A stretch of 64,000 bases of DNA from JBGSUZ01 sp963677505 (lineage in GTDB: Bacteria; Bacillota; Clostridia; Peptostreptococcales; Acidaminobacteraceae): assembly GCA_963677505.2 (NCBI GenBank), contig CAXXWB010000037.1, forward strand, positions 1 through 64,000, given 5' to 3'. The notes below the pieces were generated by a model, which was not told where the DNA came from, ran no database searches, and worked only from the letters and a program-made list of their open reading frames with translations. A program made the position numbers and the translations under genes. Positions 7,901 through 14,117 of this stretch are shown here, piece after piece. How positions within the stretch are numbered: position 1 is the first letter of the stretch; the number at the start of each line of letters is the position of its first letter.

Positions 7901-10258
7901 GAAGAACCTATCACAGCTGAGCCTGAACCTAAGCGTGAATCAGAAGCTGGGACAAACGGTATGCTGACAGCAGAACAGATTGCTGCATTATTTGATTCGC
8001 AAAGTGACACGGCTTCAGGAGAACAACCAGTGGTTGTGGAAGAGCAACCTGCTGTTGCTGAAGAGCAACCTTCAGCCATTGAAGAACCTATCGCAGCTGC
8101 GCCTGAACCTACGCGTGAAACAGAAGTTGGGACAAATGGCATGTTAACTGCAGAACAGATTGCTGCATTATTCGATTCGCAAGATGACACGGCTTCTAAA
8201 GAGCAACCTCCTGTTGTTGAAGAGGAACCTTCAGTCATTGAAGAACCTATCACAGCTGAGCCTGAACCTAAACGTGAACCAGAAGCTGGGACAAATGGCA
8301 TGTTAACAGCAGAGCAGATAGCTGCATTATTTGATTCGCAAAGCGACACGGTTTCAGAAGAACAACCAGCCGTTGCTGAAGAACAAACTTCAGTCATTGA
8401 AGAACCTATCGCAGTTGCGGTTGAACCTAAGACTGAACCAGAATCTGGGACAAATGGCATGTTAACTGCAGAACAGATTGCTGAATTATTTGATTCGCAA
8501 AGCGACACGGTTTCAGAAGAGCAACCTGTCGTTGTGGAAGAACAAACTTCAGTCATTGAAGAACCTATTGCCGTTGAACCTGAGCTTAAGAATGAGCCAG
8601 AAGCTGGGACAAATGGAACGCTGACAGCAGAAGAGATAGCAACATTATTCGGTTCGCAAAGCGACACGGCTTCAGAAGAACAACCAGCCGTTGCTGAAGA
8701 ACAAACTTCAGTCATTGAAGAACCTATTGCCGTTGAACCTGAGCTTAAGAATGAGCCAGAAGCTGGGACAAATGGAACGCTGACAGCAGAAGAGATAGCA
8801 ACATTATTCGGTTCACAAGATGATACTGCTTCGGAAGAACAACCAGCCGTTGCTGAAGAGCAACCTACTGTTATTGAAGAACCTATTGCAGCTGAGCCTG
8901 AACCTAAGACTGAACCAGAATCTGGGACAAACGACATGCTGACTGCAGAACAATCAACTGAATTTGATTCGGGTAAATCACCGTCTAAAGAAAAATCAAG
9001 TATTATAAGTCGATTTAATATTTCTTTCAAGAATATACTTTCGAACTTGAATCGACTTAAAATAGCAAAAAAGGAGTCTTCAAAAGATTCATTAGAACAG
9101 ATTTCAATGGAATCCAAACTGCAATCAACGCAGGAAGTCACTCAAGTAGATATAACTGAAAACCCTGACGATTTAATGCGTTTACCAGTCAATGAGCCAC
9201 TGGATGAGGTAGAGCAAAACGAATCGGTTCTTGATGAGCCTGAAAAATCTACAAAGGGAAAAAAAGCAGCAAAGCCCCCAAAAATTAAGAAGCAAAAAAT
9301 TAAAACGCAGAAGTCAGGATTAAAAGTAGCATCTGTCGTAGTAGGTGTAGCATTACTCGTGACAGGCTCATTTGCAGCGGGTTACTTTTCTAGAGACTAT
9401 ATTAGTCTCTTTAAACCTGATCCTGTAAAGGCAGCTGCACAAGCAGAGGAAAAAGCTAAGTTGGCTGAGCAACAAGCTGAAGAGGCTAAAAACGCAAAGA
9501 GAGCAGAAGAGTTGGCTGCCATTGATCCTAAGGAATACACCTCATCGATGTATCTTGAATCACTCATCTTAAAAGGTCAAGCTGGAAGTAAGACTTCTAT
9601 CAAGTTAGATAAAATCGATGATGTCAGTTTACTCACACAGTTTCCTAAATTACGACGAATCAGGCTCTACAACATGACAGGCAATGAAGATCTAAGTGTT
9701 ATTCAAAAGTTAAGTGGCGTTGAGGAAATTCTGGTTGAAAACTCTGTATTAAAGAATCAATTTGGGAAGGGGATATTTAATTCGGTCACATATTTAGAAA
9801 TGACGGATTGTAAGGTAGAAAACTCAAATCAGTTTGCTAACTTCAAAAAATTAAATGAATTTTATGCAGAAAATACAAAGTTCATTACAACTGATGGAAA
9901 GTTGAATATTACATCCTATACGCCAACCATAGAAACTCTTGTACTCAATAACTGTGGCGAATACGATGAACTTGTTAATATCCAAAATTTGAAGCAACTT
10001 AAGAAGTTAAAACTATCGGATAGCACCATTGTTAAAAGTATGTCTTATGTTCAAAATCCACATATTGAAACAGTTACAGTGGATATTTCATTTGTAAAGA
10101 ATGCTGAGCAACTGACGGCTTTTTCATCGCTTCAGAATTTAAGTTCACTGACAGTAGAAGCTGGGAATACGCCACTCTCCACGACTGAGTTGAGCGATGT
10201 TCTCGATAGGGTCGCTACTCAACATCCAAAAGCAATCATTAAAATTTCAACATACTGA
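4925..10258 (+). CDS. Giant membrane-anchored repeat protein with 24 FliM-like N-terminal units and an LRR-like external domain
   Basis: 1777 residues; TTG start with AAGGATG at 4911-4917. Residues 10-1337 are 24 tandem units of 46, 53 or 60 residues. Each opens with MLTAEQIAALFDSQ (or TLTAEEIATLF in units 23-24) and continues with Glu/Pro-rich heptads. A 25th, degenerate unit follows. Then come a Lys-rich stretch (~1440-1463), one membrane helix (~1465-1490), an Ala/Glu/Lys coiled coil (~1500-1530) and a C-terminal ~230 residues with leucine-rich-repeat-like periodicity. Lysines before the helix predict the repeats inside and the LRR-like part outside. The repeat head matches L-S/T-x-x-E/Q-I-x-A-L-L/F, the pattern of the CheY-P-binding FliM/FliY peptide; that reading is inference, supported by the divergent chemoreceptor. 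Otherwise it may be an acidic spacer. Confidence 0.85.
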   Translation: MEKKNENNNMLTAEQIAALFDSQSDRASEEQPVVAEEQTAVIEEELSAIEEPIAAEPEPKRETEVGTSGMLTAEQIAALFDSQSDTASEEQPSIIEEPIAAEPEPKTEPEAGTNGMLTAEQIAALFDSQSDTASGEQTAVAEEQTSVIEEPIAVAVEPKREPEVGTNGMLTAEQIAALFDSQDDTASKEQPPVVEEEPSIIEEPIAAEPEPKREPEAGTNGMLTAEQIAELFDSQSDTASGEQTAVEEEQPTVIEEEPSVIEEPIVAEPEPKREPEAGTNGMLTAEQIAALFDSQDDTASEEQTAVVEEEPSAIEEPIAAVVEPKRETEVGTNGMLTAEQIAALFDSQSDTASGEQPVVVEEQPAVVEEPIVAEPEPKREPEVGTNGMLTAEQIAALFDSQDDTVSEEQPAVAEEEPSAIEEPIVAEPEPKREPEAGTNGMLTAEQIAELFDSQDDTASKEQPAIAEEQPAVIEEELSAIEEPIAAEPEPKRETEVGTSGMLTAEQIAALFDSQSDTASKEQPAVAEEQPAVIEEEHSVIEEPIVAEPEPKREPEAGTNGMLTAEQIAALFDSQSDTASEEQPVVAEEQPPVVEEEPSIIEEPIVAEPEPKREPEAGTNGMLTAEQIAALFDSQSDTASEEQPVVAEEQPAVVEEEPSAIEEPIAAAPEPKREPEAGTNGMLTAEQIAALFDSQSDTASGEQTAVVEEEPSVIEEPITAEPEPKRESEAGTNGMLTAEQIAALFDSQSDTASGEQPVVVEEQPAVIEEELSAIEEPIVAEPEPTRETEVGTNGMLTAEQIAELFDSQSDTVSGEQTAVVEEQTSVIEEPIAVAVEPKRETEVGTNGMLTAEQIAALFDSQSDMASEEQPAVAEEEPSVIEEPITAEPEPKREPESGTNGMLTAEQIAALFDSQSDTDSGEQPAVAEEQPAVVEEEPSAIEEPIAAEPEPKTEPESGTNGMLTAEQIAALFDSQDDTASGEQTAVVEEEPSVIEEPITAEPEPKRESEAGTNGMLTAEQIAALFDSQSDTASGEQPVVVEEQPAVAEEQPSAIEEPIAAAPEPTRETEVGTNGMLTAEQIAALFDSQDDTASKEQPPVVEEEPSVIEEPITAEPEPKREPEAGTNGMLTAEQIAALFDSQSDTVSEEQPAVAEEQTSVIEEPIAVAVEPKTEPESGTNGMLTAEQIAELFDSQSDTVSEEQPVVVEEQTSVIEEPIAVEPELKNEPEAGTNGTLTAEEIATLFGSQSDTASEEQPAVAEEQTSVIEEPIAVEPELKNEPEAGTNGTLTAEEIATLFGSQDDTASEEQPAVAEEQPTVIEEPIAAEPEPKTEPESGTNDMLTAEQSTEFDSGKSPSKEKSSIISRFNISFKNILSNLNRLKIAKKESSKDSLEQISMESKLQSTQEVTQVDITENPDDLMRLPVNEPLDEVEQNESVLDEPEKSTKGKKAAKPPKIKKQKIKTQKSGLKVASVVVGVALLVTGSFAAGYFSRDYISLFKPDPVKAAAQAEEKAKLAEQQAEEAKNAKRAEELAAIDPKEYTSSMYLESLILKGQAGSKTSIKLDKIDDVSLLTQFPKLRRIRLYNMTGNEDLSVIQKLSGVEEILVENSVLKNQFGKGIFNSVTYLEMTDCKVENSNQFANFKKLNEFYAENTKFITTDGKLNITSYTPTIETLVLNNCGEYDELVNIQNLKQLKKLKLSDSTIVKSMSYVQNPHIETVTVDISFVKNAEQLTAFSSLQNLSSLTVEAGNTPLSTTELSDVLDRVATQHPKAIIKISTY
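4952..8935 (+). repeat. 24-unit in-frame tandem repeat with nested 21-bp sub-repeats
   Basis: 24 full units total exactly 1328 codons: one of 46, fourteen of 53 and nine of 60 residues. The lengths differ by 7 residues because each unit carries one to three copies of a heptad of the type EEQPAVA/EEEPSVI before the constant EEPIAAEPEPK tail. Units 1-22 are almost identical; 23 and 24 share their own variant (GSQ, EPELKNEPE), a pattern expected from recent homogenisation of the central units and an older 3' edge. Such an array should vary in copy number between isolates. Confidence 0.95.
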
Positions 10259-10325
10259 GTAAATTAAACTGCGTGTTGTTTACTCATCTTTGGGTGTTAC
10301 TTTGATGTAAAAAAATAATATTAAG

Positions 10326-10391
10326 AAAGCATACTCCCTAAGTGTAGATAGGCATCTAATTGCCTAATATCACTGAAAAGGAGTATGCTTT
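10326..10391. terminator. Long bidirectional terminator hairpin
   Basis: AAAGCATACTCC (10326-10337) pairs with GGAGTATGCTTT (10380-10391) and is followed by T residues; the 42-nt loop holds a second small hairpin (AGGCA/TGCCT). It ends the giant repeat gene. Confidence 0.75.
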
Positions 10392-10495
10392 TTAATTGAT
10401 AATGACTGTGCTATTCATTTACTTCTCATACCAACACGTTCATCAAATGCTGTACACTCAGGAATAACTAAAATCATTTTAAAGAGTGAACTATT

Positions 10496-10891
10496 TTGAA
10501 CACATTAAAAGAGATAAATGAAGATAATTATAGAGAATGCTTAAATTTGAAAGTATCTGTAGCTAATGAGCTTTTTGTCGATCTCGTCGCAGGGTCTTTA
10601 GCTGAAGCATGGGTAGATTACAAGGATTCACGCCCCTTTACAATTTATGCCGACAACATAATGGTTGGCTACGTCTCAATGTACGTCGGCGAAAATAATC
10701 CTCAAATCATCAATTTTATGATAGATAGCAGATATCAAAAAAAGGGATATGGTCGTACTGCCGCCCAGCTTTGCATCGACTATCTGCAAAAAGAACATCA
10801 AGCAACCAGAGTCTCTTTACCCGTTGAACTGGAGAACGTTGCCGCTCAACGGTTATGGCAAAGTGTGGGTTTTAAATGTCTGAAGTATTAG
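10496..10891 (+). CDS. GNAT acetyltransferase, polyamine-acetyltransferase-like (BltD/PaiA-type), 3' end probably frameshifted
   Basis: 131 residues with the GNAT fold signature: FTIYADNIMVGYVSMYV, then the acetyl-CoA loop motif YQKKGYGRTAA (Q/R-x-x-G-x-G/A) and NVAAQRLWQSVGF. The N-terminal EINEDNYRECLNLKV block resembles spermine/spermidine acetyltransferases of the BltD group; the exact substrate is not proven. TTG start with only a weak AAAGAGTG ribosome site. The frame stops at 10891 shortly after VGFK, but the +1 frame continues as SEVLEDGYYFMRY to 10935, just what family members carry after GF. One missing A in the AAA at 10874-10876 would join the two. Either a decayed gene or an assembly error. 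Confidence 0.75.
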   Translation: MNTLKEINEDNYRECLNLKVSVANELFVDLVAGSLAEAWVDYKDSRPFTIYADNIMVGYVSMYVGENNPQIINFMIDSRYQKKGYGRTAAQLCIDYLQKEHQATRVSLPVELENVAAQRLWQSVGFKCLKY

Positions 10892-10938
10892 AAGACGGTT
10901 ACTATTTTATGCGATATATATTCCCTCAAATTTAATAC

Positions 10939-10970
10939 AATTCACCCTTAGGCAGATGACTAAGTGAATT
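10939..10970. terminator. Possible terminator between GNAT and permease genes
   Basis: AATTCAC-CCTTAG (10939-10951) can pair with CTAAG-TGAATT (10960-10970) with a small bulge. The flanking T-runs are short, so strength is uncertain. Confidence 0.35.
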
Positions 10971-12233
10971 CTATTTAGTTTGTTGACCTTCCACTTGCAT
11001 AGATTGCCGATCAATTGAGCGTCTCATTATCATGAAAACAGCAACGCCCTCAATTCCGAAAACCACCCATAACAGTGGGCTTGAGAACATCAGCAAAATC
11101 AATAAACAAATGCTGAGAATCACTGCTCCCGACTTAAAAAACCAACCCTTAACAATTGAAAATGAAACGGTAAGTCCAATCAGCGCATTGGCAAGGAAAA
11201 AACCATTTGCAATGCTCACAATGATCTCCAAATTAAGAATCCCACTTCCCACCAACGCCAATACCAACAGATGGGCGGCAGAAAAATATAGCACAGCCCG
11301 CATGGGAATGTCATTTTTGTTTTTAACATTAAATACCTTTGGGAGAATTCGGTCAACTGACAAATCATACACCAGTCTTGCCAATGCGCCTACGATTAGT
11401 AGATACGTCGACAGACAAAGCCCAGCAATCAGTAGGGCCAATATCCATTCTGACAACCCGCCGAAGAGCGGTAGGAGAAGGTCAACCAAACTTAAATGTT
11501 TTGAATAGCCAAAGGACTGTATGGCAAGCGCAACGATCAGGTAAATCAGAGTCACCACCACCAAACTCATACCCGTGGCCACTGGAATGGTCTTTTTCAA
11601 GTTTTTGACTTGAAGAGCGTAATTGCCCACAATCTCCCAGCCGATGATGGCCCAAAACAGCAGCATAAGCGTGTTTCCAAGGGGTTTTACCTGCCCAAGT
11701 GACAATGGCTCAAGGTGAATGCCGTTATGAAGTAACGTCGTAGCTGCACTTACGACCAGTACACCTCCTATTAACATTGATGTGATTAAGCTGAGCGTGC
11801 TGATAAATTTGATTTCCCTACTGAGTAGCATATGACAAATAAAAATTAATGTCATCGCGACGATGACTGGACTTATATCTGATAAAAACGGCAGTTTCAC
11901 CAAATAGTCTGCAGCGGTCAACATGACAGCGGTTGGCCCAAAGGTTACTGCCGTCATCATCAAGAACGATGCGTACACCCGATAAGATTTTCCAAGTTTT
12001 TTTTCTATAGCGATAGTCATGCCGCCATCACCTGGGTATTCGATGGTAAGCTTGGCAAATATGAGCGCAAAAATCCCACCTAGACCCATGATGATAAGCC
12101 AAGCCCAGATTGAGCTGAGACCAAGTTTTGAATAAGCAAGTGGCGGTAATAGTATAATTCCACTCCCGAGTATTGGGCCGACCATAAGGCCACTCAAACG
12201 AATGGCTCCGATTTTATTATTGTGATTATCCAT
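10971..12233 (-). CDS. APC-superfamily amino-acid permease (YjeH-like)
   Basis: 420 residues with about 12 hydrophobic helices. The first helix carries GPILGSGIILLPP, the unwound Gly-rich substrate-binding segment of APC transporters, and YPGDGG follows in the second, as in YjeH-type exporters of neutral amino acids. ATG start with AGGAGG just upstream. It is divergent from a LysR regulator 106 bp away, the classic layout of an exporter or permease controlled by its own activator. Substrate and direction of transport cannot be read from sequence. Confidence 0.85.
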   Translation of the reverse strand: MDNHNNKIGAIRLSGLMVGPILGSGIILLPPLAYSKLGLSSIWAWLIIMGLGGIFALIFAKLTIEYPGDGGMTIAIEKKLGKSYRVYASFLMMTAVTFGPTAVMLTAADYLVKLPFLSDISPVIVAMTLIFICHMLLSREIKFISTLSLITSMLIGGVLVVSAATTLLHNGIHLEPLSLGQVKPLGNTLMLLFWAIIGWEIVGNYALQVKNLKKTIPVATGMSLVVVTLIYLIVALAIQSFGYSKHLSLVDLLLPLFGGLSEWILALLIAGLCLSTYLLIVGALARLVYDLSVDRILPKVFNVKNKNDIPMRAVLYFSAAHLLVLALVGSGILNLEIIVSIANGFFLANALIGLTVSFSIVKGWFFKSGAVILSICLLILLMFSSPLLWVVFGIEGVAVFMIMRRSIDRQSMQVEGQQTK

Positions 12234-12339
12234 AATTTCCTCCTCATTTGTGCTATATTAATCGTAAACCATTAAAAAACATCTGTAAAATCAATGTTTA
12301 AGATAATAACGATCAATAATAATGATGAAAGAGGTTTCT

Positions 12340-13209
12340 ATGGATATTCGACATTTTCAGACCCTCATTGCGATTGTCAAAGAAGAAGGCTTTACAAAAG
12401 CATCAAAAGTTTTAAATTATGGCCAATCGACGGTTACCCTTCATGTCAAGGAAATTGAAGCCCATTATGGTGAAATGGTTTTTGACCGCATCGGAAAAAA
12501 GGTTTATTTGACACCCTTCGGCGAAATGGTCTATATACAAGCGCAGAAAGCAGTCGCAGAATTTGATACACTGCTTCAAATTAAAGAGGAGTCTGGAAGA
12601 AATGGTGTCCTCCGTGTGGGGGTTTTCGAGTCTCTTCTACACTATCGCATACAAAATTTGATTCAAACCTTTAAAAGCAGCTGCCCTGATGTGGATTTGA
12701 TTATACGCCATGGCATTTGTAACGAGCTTCGCGATCAGGTGCGAACCGGCCAGTTGGATCTAGCTTTTCAAATCGAACCGCTCAGCGACTTTTCTGACCT
12801 AATCAGTGAGGTGTTGATTGAAGAACGTTTTGGGCTGATACTGCCAAAGGATAAGAGCATTGAAATACTTGGTCAAAGACAGTACACAGTTTATATGACG
12901 GAAAAAGAATGTACCTATAGACGAGCGTTTGAGCGCTACTTGGATCAGAATGGCATTTTAAAACACCAGTCCATGGAAACCGGATCGGTAGAGGTCATTA
13001 AACAGTATGTTGGTTGCGGTTTGGGCTATTCTTATGTGCCACTGGTTACCATCAGAGATGCGCAAAGCCAGGAACGTCTTAACATTATTCCTCTAGAGTC
13101 CGATACGCCTCTATACACGCAAATTCTCTATCATAAAGACAAAGTTCTTACTCAGCCCATGCTTCAGTTTTTAGAAGTGCTAAGAGATGATGCGAAGACT
13201 TGGAAGTAG
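12340..13209 (+). CDS. LysR-family transcriptional regulator
   Basis: 289 residues. The N-terminal ~60 residues form the winged HTH (MDIRHFQTLIAIVKEEGFTKASKVLNYGQSTVTLHVKEIE); the rest is the periplasmic-binding-like co-inducer domain. The ATG at 12340 is preferred to an upstream in-frame ATG at 12322 because AAAGAGG lies 5 bp before it. It probably regulates the divergent permease from the shared 106-bp intergenic region, which contains LysR-type T-N11-A candidates. Ligand unknown. Confidence 0.9.
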   Translation: MDIRHFQTLIAIVKEEGFTKASKVLNYGQSTVTLHVKEIEAHYGEMVFDRIGKKVYLTPFGEMVYIQAQKAVAEFDTLLQIKEESGRNGVLRVGVFESLLHYRIQNLIQTFKSSCPDVDLIIRHGICNELRDQVRTGQLDLAFQIEPLSDFSDLISEVLIEERFGLILPKDKSIEILGQRQYTVYMTEKECTYRRAFERYLDQNGILKHQSMETGSVEVIKQYVGCGLGYSYVPLVTIRDAQSQERLNIIPLESDTPLYTQILYHKDKVLTQPMLQFLEVLRDDAKTWK

Positions 13210-13278
13210 TCATTGATGCATGACATTCAGGAATGTATAGATTACTTAGAATGGAATTTTCCTATATGAACCGACCAG

Positions 13279-13346
13279 CCTGATGGGAGTCGCACCGCAC
13301 CCTCGCTGCCACCGGCAGCAGCGAGGGTGCTATCACGCCAGGGCGG
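13279..13346. other. Structured GC-rich element, copy 1
   Basis: A GC-rich patch in AT-rich surroundings. GCACCCTCGCTGC pairs with GCAGCGAGGGTGC (13 bp) around TGCC-ACC-GGCA. It shares about 55 positions with a second patch at 23044-23110, starting GGGAGTCGC and running through CCGCACCCTCGCTGCCAC to GCTATCACGC. Copy 2 directly abuts an ssrA 3'-end fragment. In both cases a terminator and one minus-strand gene follow, then an ssrA-terminator copy and an att-like site. Function unknown. Confidence 0.6.
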
Positions 13347-13393
13347 GGCAACCTTTTATGAGGAAAAATTTCTAGAAAAACAGGTTTATTCTC

Positions 13394-13451
13394 TTTAATA
13401 TAAAAAAAGAGTCGTGGTGTTTCTACACCACGACTCTTTTTTTATATTAAA
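13394..13451. terminator. Perfect 27-bp inverted-repeat terminator
   Basis: Arms 13394-13420 and 13425-13451 are perfectly complementary around a TTCT loop, with the core GAGTCGTGGTGT flanked by A7 and T7. It works as a terminator for the membrane-protein gene on the minus strand and from the left as well. Confidence 0.9.
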
Positions 13452-13453
13452 CG

Positions 13454-14029
13454 TTAAAGATTTATTGTAGTGTGTGCATGGGATGATGTGCTGAAATCAT
13501 CTACTAAAGGTTTTGCACCTGCGGGGTCATTAGTCACATCAAAACTAATATAATCAACTGTATTATTTTTTAAGTACGTATAAATGAGGTAGTATGAAGT
13601 CTCCTGATTTTTTATTTCTCTTGTTCCACCGCCGATGATAGCACCTATAGCACCCCAACTCATAGCCCCAGCAACAGCACCGCCTGCATCGGATACATAT
13701 TGTGTTTGAATCTCTACGTCAGTTTTAATGCAAACATCAGTAATCTTATTTTTTTCAAGATTAAATGTATTGCCTGCACGTTTAAAAATCACCTTATCAG
13801 TACAAAGTGTTATATCACATAGAACACCACTTGATATAGGTAACCCTGAAAAATGGATACAGGACATTTTGTGGAATATACCCTGTTTTCTAAGTTCTTC
13901 TTTTTGCTTCTCACGTAGATCCTTTTTATATTTTACGCCTTGAAAAGCCATAACAATAAGGTAAATTATTACCGCCCAAAATAAGAGTCCTACACTTAGT
14001 CCAAAATACATCTCAAACTTTTCACTCAT
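13454..14029 (-). CDS. Small membrane protein of unknown function (island cargo)
   Basis: 191 residues, ATG start with AAGGTG upstream. One N-terminal membrane helix (about residues 9-29), a short charged linker, then a beta-rich domain that looks PH-like or SHOCT-associated in composition. A Gly-rich hydrophobic stretch (GGAVAGAMSWGAIGAIIGGG) near residue 115 could insert in the membrane. Conserved elsewhere as a hypothetical protein, I believe, but not recognised. It sits alone between a structured GC-rich element with terminator and an ssrA-terminator/att copy, in the same position that fic occupies at 23.2-24.0 kb. Confidence 0.65.
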   Translation of the reverse strand: MSEKFEMYFGLSVGLLFWAVIIYLIVMAFQGVKYKKDLREKQKEELRKQGIFHKMSCIHFSGLPISSGVLCDITLCTDKVIFKRAGNTFNLEKNKITDVCIKTDVEIQTQYVSDAGGAVAGAMSWGAIGAIIGGGTREIKNQETSYYLIYTYLKNNTVDYISFDVTNDPAGAKPLVDDFSTSSHAHTTINL

Positions 14030-14067
14030 GAGAAAACACCTTCCATTTTTAAATTTATTTTTCTTTT

Positions 14068-14112
14068 AAAATACCCCCAATTAACTCTATTAAAGTCATT
14101 TGGGGGTATTTT
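14068..14112 (-). terminator. Probable ssrA terminator, copy 1
   Basis: AAAATACCCCCAA (14068-14080) pairs with TTGGGGGTATTTT (14100-14112). With its flank it is nearly identical to 24020-24073, which lies directly beside an ssrA 3'-end copy. Read on the minus strand it would be the terminator downstream of ssrA before island insertion. It is now the 5' exon flank of the group II intron. Confidence 0.75.
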
Positions 14113-14117
14113 ATGTT

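Noticed and set aside
4891..9141. 1416-codon frame antisense to the repeat protein as a gene
   Set aside because: No ribosome site at a suitable start, low-complexity Ser/Cys/Ala product; openness follows from the repeat units. The sense frame has promoter, ribosome site, membrane helix and a non-repeat domain.
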